Shown one piece after another: positions 51,389 to 62,314 of a stretch of 64,000 nucleotides of DNA (position 1 is its first letter; the number at the start of each line of letters is the position of its first letter). The notes beneath the pieces are model-generated. The model ran no database searches and was not told the DNA's origin. It saw only the letters and a list, made by a program, of their open reading frames with translations. Origin of the DNA: Hofstenia miamia (taxonomy: Eukaryota; Xenacoelomorpha; Acoela). The translations under genes were made by a program, and so were the position numbers. The DNA lies in assembly GCA_004352715.1 (NCBI GenBank), contig SCFE01000111.1:863629-927628 (forward strand). The letters are read 5' to 3'.

Positions 51389-51390
<2 letters not shown>
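50455..51390 (-). pseudogene. mariner/IS630-like transposase relic, truncated
   Basis: Minus strand: TVKNLVTKFQETGSISNIKH (helix-turn-helix end), SVRSIEQDASTSKTTAHRIL (second helix-turn-helix), then WLKSILFTDESTFSLNG with the first Asp. After a stop or shift come SPKLNVWIGITSRFLNG and FQQEDASAHVS, the second-Asp motif with an extra residue. The third catalytic block is missing. The terminal repeat ACCGTGTGTCCCAGAAGAAA survives (complement about 51369-51388) next to a TA tract. The other end was lost near 50455, where LINE-like sequence begins. Confidence 0.8.
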
Positions 51391-51421
<31 letters not shown>

Positions 51422-51582
51422 NNNNNNNNNNNNNNNNNNNNNNNNNNNNNNNNNNNNNNNNNNNNNNNNNNNNNNNNNNNNNNNNNNNNNNNNNNNNNNN
51501 NNNNNNNNNNNNNNNNNNNNNNNNNNNNNNNNNNNNNNNNNNNNNNNNNNNNNNNNNNNNNNNNNNNNNNNNNNNNNNNNNN
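51422..51582. other. Assembly gap (161 N) inside a TA repeat
   Basis: A run of N flanked by (TA)n on both sides. Confidence 1.
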
Positions 51583-51921
51583 ATATATATATATATATAT
51601 ATATATATTTACTTATATACAAGCGTATATAAATAAATACTGCAATAAATGCATTGGAGTAAAAGAAACAAAGAGATAGATTACCTTAATGCAAATCTCA
51701 AGGATTATATAGAAACGGGTAATGTTGATAAGTCTGTGTTGCAAAATATGTAAACGCTCAATCGCTTGTTCAGAAATATAAAGTATTTTTTTGCATTATT
51801 AGAAATAGAAACAAACAAAAATTTAGAATTAAATTATGAAATCGTGCAATGAATGTAAAATAACAAATTGAATTTCAGTTCCTTTTAGCAAAAGAATATC
51901 ATTTCTTACGAAACAGCTTAC

Positions 51922-52035
51922 CTCTCAGTATTCCAACAAAATGGAAATGATAAATTGTTAAAATCGTTTTTCTGTTCAGGTTGTCATAAAATGAATACTT
52001 TTTAGTAAAGTCCCAATCATTTTTTAACCTCTCTG
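51922..52035 (-). CDS. Receptor exon: N-terminal helix and beta1 strand
   Basis: A 114-nt exon between a good acceptor (ATTTTACAG) and a strong donor (GAGAG|GTAAGC). It is open throughout and encodes 37 whole codons. The start, ERLKNDW, matches the E-x-R-L-x-x-D-L helix that opens mature nicotinic receptor subunits. The stretch ILTIYHFHFVGILR has the alternating pattern of strand beta1 (family form LTVYFxLxLxQI). It ends in phase 1, and the next family residue is usually Asp (Gxx), which fits. It lies upstream of the certain exons on the same strand. The homology is weaker than for the TM exons, so the assignment rests on pattern, splice sites and position. The frame stays open upstream of the acceptor, so an alternative upstream start at the ATG at 52064-52066 is possible. 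Confidence 0.6.
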
Positions 52036-52443
52036 CTGTAAAATATTGACCACAACTGAGGCTCATAATACAATGAAGTGGAAGAAGGACTCCTTTACAA
52101 GATAGGAAGTGGGCCTTGATTTCTTGGCTTATTTTCTCAAAAATTGTCTTACCTAGTTTGCTATCGGAAAGAAAATCTTACTCCAATAGTCAGTATGTTT
52201 CAAGAAAACAGGAACAAAACAATAGAAAAATAGGAAATCTATGGAAAACAGCTAAATCAGCATAGTAAAATTCTGGAATAATTTGTCGAATACAAGCTGT
52301 AAAAGAAACTGATAATACTGAATGTGAAAATTATTTAAAATATACTTCTTTGCGCGATTACCTAGAAATTGTGACACGCAATTCAGCCTGAAAGAATATT
52401 ATATTTCGACCTGACCAATCCTGTGAATCATTTGGGTATGCTA

Positions 52444-52490
52444 GGCAGGCAGACCACATAGACCGACCCGACCTGCTTCCACCTCTGCTC
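52444..52490 (-). repeat. Possible hAT-like transposon end
   Basis: The minus strand reads CAGAGGTGGAAGCAGGTCGG and continues GTCGGTC. A similar string, TAGGTGGAAGCGGATCGGGT, lies on the plus strand at about 55515, and weaker ones lie at 47530 and 55288. CAG-x-GGTGG followed by GC-rich repeats is typical of hAT-like ends. No transposase or matching 8-bp target duplication was found. Confidence 0.35.
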
Positions 52491-54478
52491 ACTTAGTGTA
52501 TATCATATATTGAGTGCCAAATTCTAAAACTAGAAAATTGAATTTTATTTTCTGTATTTCCAGGAGCAAAACAGATGTTTGGGAAGTCGGGAAATATTGA
52601 ATATGAGTGTTGTATGAAATTCAATATTATGCATCTATTCGCAGAAGATGTGGTATATTGATCAAATAAAATTTTAGTTTGACAAAAGTGCTACAGTGGA
52701 CATAATTTTACGAAATCCATTGAGAAACTTATTCACTGATTTTAATTTCGATATTCGGCTGCCGTAAGTAATTCTATGTTTATTAAATTTATATTTATAG
52801 AATGCGAAAATTAATTGGAGCTGAATCGTCATTTAATCGCACAAATATCTCCGACTTACACACTTGAATGGAATTCCCGACTACAAAGAGTTAATCAAGC
52901 AAATCTCTTTCGTTTGGAAATTTAAACACATTTATGAGCATTTAATTCACAGTGACCTAGTAAAGAAGCCTTAGATTTTATTAGTAATAAACATTAATAC
53001 GTATTACAACACATTGAAGGCAGTTTCTAAGGCATTGTTGCCGAATATATCGTGTAGATCAATACACATGCCAATTAAAATTTTAAATTCAATATTTCTG
53101 GCTGGTTTCAGCAGGCTTACAAGTAGTAGTGTATTCAGCAATTAAAACGTATTCAATAATGTTTTCTCAGAAAAAAAATGTAAATTACTTTCAAATACAT
53201 AATTGGGTTTCCCCTTTTAATTTGGTCCTTAGATGACCCCACTTTCGACGACCAGTTGCAACTCAACAACTCATCGAACAATTAGAAAACTTTTTGATTA
53301 AACTATGCTTTTCATTATGGGATTTTTATCAAATTGGGAAAAGATAAAATCATTTGGTCCTAAAAGGAGAATTCAAAGACAAAGATGAATGCTAAGTAAG
53401 ATTAAAAGTTTTCTTTGAATATTTTGAATTTTTGAAAAAAAATTGTATTCCATTCATACCTAATACTCTAAGCGCACCAATTTTACAATAACGCAAGCAG
53501 ATTTTATATAAAATGATTTTATTATAAAATGAGCTGCTTAGTAATATATTTAGTAATATTTTTATTTTTTTCCAAGTGACTTTAATCATTTAAATATAAA
53601 GATTAATTGCCATTAATAGTCAAATATTACTAATTTATATTAGTACTCGAAAAACAAATTTTTTAATAAACTAGAATAAGAGAAAAATATCTTAATATTC
53701 GTAACATTTGTTACATTCAATATTTTAAATAGTTTTGACTTTATTTGATTGAGTGAAAGAAATTTTAACAACAATGTGATTAAAACCATTTATATCAAAT
53801 ATTTGTCTATCCAGAAAACTAGTCTAGTGTCTACACTTTTCATGTAAATTTCATTTGAAACCAAAATTAAATATAACTTGCTTCATAATTTTCTATAGAA
53901 AAATTATAATCCACATTGCTTGGAATCCCCGTGGGGGTTATTCAAAAAATTCAGCAACATCTGGCAAAAATAACGAAAAAATTCAATTACAGAGACTACC
54001 ATAATAGAGTTTTGTACAATTCCGCAACAATAATTTCTTAGAAGCGGTGGCCATTTTTTGTCTGAAATACAAAAATGGAATTCCTCTAAAATATGTTTGC
54101 AATGACCTAATTTGTATATATTCCTATGTTTGGAATAAAAAATCAAATGTAAAAATATAGTTAAAACATAAACGGATTTCTTTAAATGTCTTGCTGTTGA
54201 GCATTTTGATTGGAAGAAAAAAACTACATATTAGTGCAAATGCAAACACTTAATTGCTTAAAAAAGTTTGAGAATTTTCCAAACCTATTTCTAATACTGA
54301 TATGTCATTTCTGTGATTCGTCTGTTTTTCTACAATAAATGATGTTATTGCGTCATAAAAGTAGTTGGTTAAGTCCACCGAAATGACATATAATCAATAT
54401 ATTTGGCAATATATTTGCCAATATCATACAAAATATTAAAGCTATGATTTAAATATACATTATATTATATAATATTAA

Positions 54479-54480
<2 letters not shown>

Positions 54481-54552
<72 letters not shown>
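54481..54552. repeat. (TAA)n trinucleotide microsatellite
   Basis: About 24 uninterrupted units. The poly-tyrosine open frame across it is an artefact. Confidence 0.95.
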
Positions 54553-54849
54553 GGAAGGTGATAGAAGCACGGAGGTTATAAACATAGTGTAATAGATAAT
54601 GGCAGGAATGGTAATAGTGATAGATATTGCAGTATCAAAGGACAGGAATGAAGAAAACAAGAATAAAGATAAGATTGACAAACACAGGGAGTCTGCAGAG
54701 GAAATAAATAGGTTGTTCAAGTAAAGGTTGAAGTAGTCCCAGTCGTAATAGGAGCATAACAAAAAGAGTAATACAGCTTCCTGCTTAACTAATCAAAATG
54801 GGCATGAATATTGATCAGAAATCTGGAGACCGTTGTCTTCACAGAAGGA

Positions 54850-55290
54850 AGATACCGGATAAGGAAAGTGCATGAAATAGTTCAACATGATAATCTGCTT
54901 CTAAATTTCTCAGATGGTATAAATTTCTAATGTCAGAAGCCATTTCTTGTTTCTTTTTTATCAAATTTAAATTCTCTGTCACTTTCAACTTCTAAATATG
55001 TAACAGAATCACTTTGCTTAATCATATTACATTATTAACAATTGGCAAGATAATATTATTTCTTCGACAGAAGTGGAAGAGAATATAGTGAATTGCGTTT
55101 TGTCAACATTAATTTTTAATTGATTGAATGAGAAATAGCTAGAAAATTTTTCAAAATAATTTTGTCAGTATTAATGACAACTATATGATCAGCAAATTGA
55201 CGCATTTCATTATGATTTACATGTTTTTAAATATGTCATTTGCATACATTGCAAATAACATCATCTCTACCAATATTTTCATAGGTTCAA
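54850..55290 (-). pseudogene. LINE reverse transcriptase relic
   Basis: Minus strand: QFADHIVVINTDKIILKNFL (a decayed F-A-D-D block), then SINxKLMLTKRNSL, then IKQSDSVTYLEVESDREFKF. This is the order and spacing of RT blocks after the catalytic motif (x-x-x-x-Y-L-G-V-x-(I/F)-D-x-x-x-x-F). Stops interrupt it. Confidence 0.6.
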
Positions 55291-55606
55291 GCGGGTTGGA
55301 TCTACCTGTGGGTTGGGTTGGGTCAAGGTGCTTTATCTACCTGCAATTTAAAAAACTATCTTAAAAAGTATTTCTCCACTTGCAAAATATTTTGTTATAC
55401 AAAGACCTGTATAATCCAAATATGAGCAGCAAAATAACCCTCCTTCAACTATTTTATCACCATACATAGAGGCATCTATAGCATCTCCATTTTTTTCTCG
55501 GCCAGTTATTACATAGGTGGAAGCGGATCGGGTCGATCTGCAGGTTGATTAGTTTCAAAAAGAAGTAGTACAGCGGGTAGGGTTGAGAGTTTTTACTGAA
55601 ATTTCG

Positions 55607-55650
<44 letters not shown>

Positions 55651-55719
55651 TGGTTATAATCTTAAGACTTTGAACATCTTTAAGCAACGTTTTATTTTAT
55701 ATATATATAAGGGTTTTTG

Positions 55720-58220
55720 TTTAGTATGCCAAAGTGAAATAGTAATTTCAAGAAAATTGAATTAAGAAATTGGAGTGATTGCATAAATTTGGTGAAGCAC
55801 TTCTAGGCTGTAAGTGATGTATTAAGAAATGAAATAATTATAGTAGTTTTATGCATAGACGGAGTATTTGATAGCTATGTAAGTTATTGCATTTTTGTGC
55901 TGCTGAATATATTTAAAATCTAAAACGTTTCTTAATGCTTCTTCGAACAGCTGCATGGAAATTTACTAAAATAAATCAACATAGGAAAAGTTGCGACACA
56001 GAAAATATAATATTAATGACATCTTATATGAGACATACTACATCCATTTTACAGCTATATTTCTTTCGGAACGATCGGTTAGGTAGAAATTACAATGAAT
56101 ATTGTGTATTCTGATTCACAACCTGAAATGAGGGCAATTATGAGGCTGGTAGAAAATTAATTGTAATCTACGGCATTTTTTTTTTAAATTGAATAATGGA
56201 TATATGCGAAAAATGAAAATTCATGTTTGAATTGTTAATTCCAATTTTAAAACTACATATAAAATATGCATAAGCATATCAAATTCTTGAGATATTTCTG
56301 TAAGTTAGGAAAAATTCTCATATATGATTATAAATTAGACTTTTCTAGGACATAAAACAATACAAAATATTAATAGCCGTCAAAACGGAATCAATTTATT
56401 TGATTCATTTTCATGAAGCAAGATTTCAAGAATAATACATATATCAGAGATTTTTTAGAATAAAATTTAATAGAGGGGCAGTGGTGCTTAGAAAAAGTTG
56501 TCTAGGTACAATTAATAAGAATTGAAATTTAAAATGGACTAAGAAAATTATTAAGTTTGTAGGGATTTCAATGGTGCATTGACAAATAAACTCCATTAAT
56601 CGCGATCGATAATTATTTTAGTAGCATTACTGATAATCATTAATAATGAAATGATAATAGTTTAGTAGCACATTTCAGCATACCCATTAATATGACTTCA
56701 AGTATACACTGCAAAATTAGTGAGACAAAGTTGGTATTTAATGTTGAAAACTTGCTAATATTCCCACTTCGACTAGCATCATACATCAAAACAAGTAATT
56801 TAAAATTTGGATAATATTATAGCAGATGGTCAGATTAAAATATAAATGTGTTCACAATTACTATAATAATATTTTTTTGATAATGAATTTCAGTTCATCC
56901 CATCAACTATTCCTAAGAAATTAATGGCATTAACATAAGAAATAGCACAGGCTGACCACAAATTTAGACCGTTTCATAACTCACAACATGTCTTCTAAAA
57001 GGTATTACGACTACCAAATACTTAATGGTTTTACAACTTTGTTATACTTTATTGACTTCTGAAAAAATTTGTAACAAAATCGGAGTCCTTTTATTTATCC
57101 CTAATTTATATGGGTTTTTTTCGTAGCAGTTATTCCCCAAAGATCTCAGAAACAGTACACCCAATCAACAATAAAATTAGCTTGGAGATATTTTGACATG
57201 TGAGGTATATCTTGGCAAAATCATTTTGCAATACGATAATTAATATGCAAATTATATGCATATTAATTAGGTTATGTATCAAATTTTCTAAATTTCTAAT
57301 TATTGACACAAAATGTTTGAAAAATTACTAAATAACAATCAAGAGAAAGGCCTATAATGCAAATATAACATAGAAAACATTTAATTATAGTTTTGCATTG
57401 AAAATTATACATTGGTTTCAATTTATAGCCTTTACTTCAAAATTGTTATTTTTGAAGCTCTCAAGAAATGTCAAATTTTCTTGGACTTTTTTTAAAATCG
57501 CTATAACTTTCTAACCTTTAACAATATCTGCATAATTTTTCTTCAAAAGTTGCAGAACAAGTTAAAGAAAAAGTTCATGGAATGATAGTTTAATTAAAAA
57601 ACGGTTTCTGAGTTATATCTAAGAATATGGAAAAAGGTCAACTCGTCCCAAGGATAGATAGGTTTAAGGGTGGTAGAATAAGTGGATAGCAAATAAAGAA
57701 TTCACTTTGTAAAAAGTAAGTGATTATTAGATTTTAACAATGTGTATAGTTTGAAAACAAGCAAAGAATATAAAATGAATGAAAATGTAGATATATGCGT
57801 GAAAACTGACATTTAGAAATTGTCAATTATTATAAAGGAATTACAATGTGCAGATGGTGAGTTAAAATGTCTCGCCTGCATCACTTCATCAACTCGATTA
57901 AATTATATGGGAATTAAAGTATAATAGGAATCGACAGATGTTACGTCGAAATCACAATTATAATGCCTATAAATAAATTACATATGACCTACATATCAAA
58001 GTGTAATATCTTATTTTGAACCCAACAGAATGATTCAATTAGATCGATTTTCTCAGTTGTTTTATCTGAGCGATAGAATTGAAATTAGAGTTACTGGATT
58101 ACTGTTGAATTTTACACTCATCAACGAAATTTTATCATTTAAAAAAATCTATTAACATACTCAACTCAAAGCAATAAACCAGTTTATACAATATAGGATT
58201 CCTTAAGACTTCACGAAGTC
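55720..58220. other. AT-rich sequence, nothing supported
   Basis: Upstream of all receptor exons found. It may hold the missing first exon or flanking DNA, but no signal peptide-like frame with splice sites was recognised. Confidence 0.5.
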
Positions 58221-58223
58221 ATA

Positions 58224-58871
58224 CAGTGTGCAACAAAAAAATTAAAAAATTTGTGTATATGGATACACCAGTTAATACAATCATAGATGTTTAGACTCTT
58301 AATCAGTACAACATAATCGCGGCTTTTGGATTTAATAAATAATTGGGTTATAGTTTCTTTCAATCAATCACCCCATGTATTTATCCTTGGCTTTGCACGA
58401 TTATTAAAGCACGTTTCTTAAAAGATAGTACATGTTTTTTGGAATAATTATATCCTAAACATTCTTACTCAATTTCGGGGACTACCATTACATTCCGCAT
58501 GGTCAACGTTCTCATTTTCCTTCCACTTGTTTATCGAGAACCACCTGTTTTAACTGCACCGCCCCCAGATATTTTTTTCTTTATACAGTGTAATCATGTC
58601 CACTTTCATATCATGAGAATGTTGCTCTCTCAGCAAGGAGGCAAATAAACCTTGGAATAAATATTTTTGTGAGTGAAAAAGCAACAATGCCAGGTATCCA
58701 ACTTTTTTAACACGTTTATCATAACATTACTAAAAAGTTTTAAAATAATTTATTCAAGTAAACATGCACCATCTCTATTTATAGAAGAAATAATTGATTG
58801 ATTTAGTTTTATAAAATTTAAGGACGTGTTTGTAGTTTTAGAGGATGTCCAAGTTTTTTTGTTACACACTG
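58224..58871. mobile_element. Short non-autonomous Tc1/mariner-type element (MITE)
   Basis: 648 bp with inverted ends CAGTGTGCAACAAAAAAATT (left) and CAGTGTGTAACAAAAAAACT (complement of the right end), flanked by TA on both sides. No transposase remnant is recognisable inside. The interior is partly GC-richer than its surroundings (ACCGCCCCCAG near 58560). Confidence 0.8.
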
Positions 58872-59399
58872 TATATCAACGACTAAATTTCGAATTGATA
58901 AGCACATTGCTCTTAAAAATAGGGTGAAAATGAATGTTCAGTATTTTTATTTAATTTTCTAAGGACCTCGATGATGAATACGTTTATCTTAAACTTAAAA
59001 ATATCATCTATGAGATTTTCATTCAAGAATTTCATGAAAATTTTAAATTTTAAAGAAAAAACTTATTTATCAATGAATAAAGCAATTAAGTTAACCAGTA
59101 CAAAATAATTTAGGACTAAACTACAATCTTAAAATCGAAAAATTGAACAATATTTGTTAAATTAACTCTTAGTGCTGCGACAGCTGCAAAATTTTCGCTT
59201 GCTACAGCTCAAGTCTCACTCACATTCTTTCTCTATTCCGTAGAATTCTCTCTACGCTACCCTTACTACAGATATTATATGACTAGTAAATGTTTCAAGA
59301 ACTGCATTAAGAATCATTGATAACTTGGAAAGAATTCTCCTATAAACGAGGGGCAAGATGTAGGCATGTATACCATTTGAACTAGTGGTTTGCGTTTTC

Positions 59400-59515
59400 A
59401 GAATTAACGCTGCCCGTGCATACTTATCTTCTTATGCCCGGTGCTCGCTAACCCGGTGGAATTGACCGGGGGAAACAGGCGGTCAGGTCCGCCGCCATCC
59501 AATGATAAATAGGCA
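59400..59515. other. GC-rich island of unknown nature
   Basis: About 115 bp well above the local GC level (CCCGGTGGAATTGACCGGGG, GGCGGTCAGGTCCGCCGCC). The complement has short open frames but no recognisable domain. ATGCCCGGTGC recurs at about 60690 in a second GC-rich patch. A diverged mobile element piece is the likeliest explanation. Confidence 0.4.
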
Positions 59516-61066
59516 AAGCGTTTACAAATTTTCATTAATATACAGAAAACTTATGAGACGTATATGATTTGTTTCTTTTAAAAAATCAAAACAAGGATTT
59601 TACAATACACTCAACAATAACTGAGTAGTGCTGGACTTTTTAAATATTTGTTGATTCCCAACATCAAGATTCTCGGAAGGGTTTCTAAGTCCTGCTTAAA
59701 TCAAAATTCACAAAGTGTAACAATTAAATTTAATTAATGCTCTTAAATAGACACTGCTATTATATTGCCAAATTTTTATTGTATCAAGTCTATGAGAAGT
59801 CTATAGAACATACCATGCCATTATTAAGGAGAAAATTCGATATAATATACAAAATAAAATGAAGAAATAGCAACAAATACAATGTAGTCATTTCATATTT
59901 ATGTGCATATATGATTTTAGCAAAAATTTTCATTCATTTTTGTAGGAAATTCAAAAAAAATATTTATTGAAAACATTTATGACAAGGAAACGTTTAATCA
60001 GAGAGTGACATCGTCGAAAATTTAGGCGCAATCTCAGTGCGAAAAATGTACCCTAAGATCTGCTAATTACAAAGGAATGCTCAGTCTTCCTATAGTAGGC
60101 AAAATTTTATGGGCTTTGCAATAATATTTTCACACTGAAGTTGGAAAACCTAAATTGAGTTAAAAAAATTACAGAATGCAAATGTAGAATTTTGTTTTTG
60201 AATGCAAATTTAGGGGTCACTGCATTTGTGATGATTTGCATGCACTCTTGGATAATTTTCAACTCTCTCTATTTTTAAATTTCATCATATTTTTCGCAAT
60301 ACTTCAGCACAGCAATGCCTGGCCCTGTCCATATCAATCACTGTGTTTAACAGCCCTTGTGAAACTATATAATTTGCAAATATTATAGATTTAAAAAACT
60401 TCGTTCCAGCTTGATGTGCTGCTTTCAATATATAATAATATTCGAATAAATGACAGTCTTGCAATAAAACATTATAAATGATCAGTATAAAAACCTAATA
60501 AAATTTTGAAAGTGCTTAGATTTCCCATATTTGAATTTTTAGTAATCCTTTTCTAAACTTTTTATGTTTTCTTCCTAAGAAATGTCAACTTAAAGTGACA
60601 ACTGTGTATGTTTCATTTAGAAGAGTAGATTTTATAACTCTGACACATAACCAAGACTATGCTAGATAATAATGAGCGTGCCTAATATATGCCCGGTGCA
60701 TGCCCTCCCTTCTGTCCGACGACGCGCAAAACAATATCTGAAACTCCAAGTAGCAACAATATGTCTCTAGGCGGCAGTTGATTGATCATCAATTATGATT
60801 AACCATTGAGCTGTGATACAATAATTGTGTTAGAACCAAATTCATTGTGCGGCTTGTATCCTACGAATTCATTATCCACTGAATTATCTCAGAAAAGAAT
60901 GAAGATTAACAAACAGAATAGTACTGTTAGTTGTTAATAAATATTCCAATAACATCTGCTGTGCAACTTTGTTTGAATATATATATGACTATGAAAATTC
61001 CCGCAAACCGAAGCAATAAATCGACAAGAATACAAAATTGTATTTTCTATATAATAAAAAACATAT

Positions 61067-62106
61067 TTATTCAACATAACCACCATTTGAGTTAATGCAT
61101 GCTAAACAACGATCAGCAAAATTATCTACACAATTTTGGAACATTTGCACGGGAATGGATTGGATTTCATGGCGAATTTTTTCTTCTATATCATCAATAT
61201 CTTGAATGGTGTAAAAATAAACTTTTTCCCGTAGGTACCCCCATAAGAAATAATCACAGATTGTCAAATCAGGTGATCTTGCTGGGTAATGTGCCAAAGA
61301 GCCCCCTCTACCAATCCAGCGGTTATTAAACTTGTCATTTAAATAATCTCTGACAGGTGTTCCAAAATGAGCTGGAGCTCCATCAAGTTGAAATATAAAG
61401 TTTCTTCTATGGCGGAAATATGGCCAGACATCTTCCTGAAGAATAGTAAGGAAAAATTCACTATTAACTGAATGGCGATACGTTCGAAAACAAACTAAGC
61501 CACCATGACCACATGCTGCAAAAACACCAATGGAAGGAGAATTAACCTTCTTGGGAATAATGATAGTAGGATTTTCTTCCCCATAAAAGAATGCATTATG
61601 CAAGTTCACATGACCATTGACATGAAAATTAGCTTCATCTGAAAAAATAATGCGATGAGTAAAGTTAGGATTATTTTCAACTTGAGTTAAAACGAAATGG
61701 CAAAAATTTAATCGTGCTTCAAAATCTTGTGGCTTCAGTTCCTGTTTCTTTTGAGGTTTCCATTTTTTGATGTGACTTTTTTTAATCGCTCTATTGATAC
61801 TGGATACAGATACATTTAATTGACTAGACAATTTTCTTTGTGATGTTCCTGGTTGGTCTGCGATTATTTTTTTAATTTTTTCAATGGCATCATCACCACT
61901 AGCGGAAGTTCGAACACCTTGACCTGGCCTGTTTTTGTTTAAGGAACCTGTTTCAATTAATTTTTTTTCCAACGTTTAATTTGTTGAGTATCAGGAACTG
62001 GAGTGTCATATTTCTGCTTATACTGTCGAGCAGCTTCTTTCAAATTTCCAGAAGTTACAGCCCATGAAATAGCATAAACTTTCTGTTCATTTGTGTAATT
62101 CATCAT
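61067..62106 (-). pseudogene. IS630/mariner-like transposase, one frameshift from intact
   Basis: The minus-strand frame starts at the double ATG at 62106. It encodes a DUF4817-like helix-turn-helix (NYTNEQKVYAISWAVTSGN), then hits a stop because an A8 run (61961-61968) is one base short. Right after, the second frame (to 61067) continues the protein for about 301 residues: KLIETGSLNKNRPGQGVRTS, a second helix-turn-helix and the DDE core. Numbered from 61972, the catalytic Asp are D112 (FSDEANFHVNG), D197 (QLDGAPAH) and D240 (SPDLTICDYFLWG). 42 residues separate the last two, longer than the 34 of classical mariner. The C-terminal NGGYVE is typical. An assembly error in the homopolymer would make it intact. 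Its 5' terminal repeat (TATAGGGTGTTTCA on the minus strand) is at about 62281-62294. No 3' partner was found. Confidence 0.9.
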
Positions 62107-62314
62107 GTGACTTTATTGATAAATCAGAATTAATATTGCAGTCAAAATGAATTTGTTTAAAAATATTTAATCAATATATTTTGACTTATCAGTGACCATA
62201 GATTTAATGAATATATTTTGACTTTTCATAGATTTTTGTTATCAGTGATTTGTTATATCTCAAAGAGATGTTATTAATTCTGAAACACCCTATATATATT
62301 ATATATATATATAT

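Larger units (their letters stand above)
1960..52035 (-). other. Nicotinic acetylcholine receptor-like subunit gene (multi-exon span)
   Basis: A Cys-loop ligand-gated ion channel subunit runs right to left over about 50 kb. I assembled it from small minus-strand exons, each entered separately. Family members form pentamers in the plasma membrane, bind a transmitter in the extracellular domain and gate a pore lined by TM2. Seen here: an ERLKNDW N-terminal helix; NWYDEFLVWNPKDFGG and KIWTPD in the ligand-binding domain; a C-x13-C loop; QNDEW; SGEK followed by TM2; TM3 with a P-rich turn; and GEWQRIALVLDR followed by TM4. The GEK triplet before TM2 is the mark of cation-selective, nicotinic-type members. 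Joins 46689/38824, 38771/32645, 32488/15903, 8703/4835 and 4533/2273 all restore codons. The signal-peptide exon and the loop-D exon were not found. TM1 is uncertain. The introns carry many transposons and a nested gene on the opposite strand. Confidence 0.85.

Noticed and set aside
47531-52489. A single large hAT element between the CAGGGGTGA and CCACCTCTG motifs
   Set aside because: The inferred 8-bp flanks differ (ACACAGGC against CTCACTTA) and the ends match poorly beyond the first bases.
53904-54146. 80-codon minus-strand frame containing KKWPPLLRNYC
   Set aside because: It resembles a transposase phrase only superficially. Catalytic spacing and neighbouring motifs are missing.
54475-54762. 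95-codon frame with a long poly-Tyr end
   Set aside because: It is a translation of the (TAA)n microsatellite and its flank.
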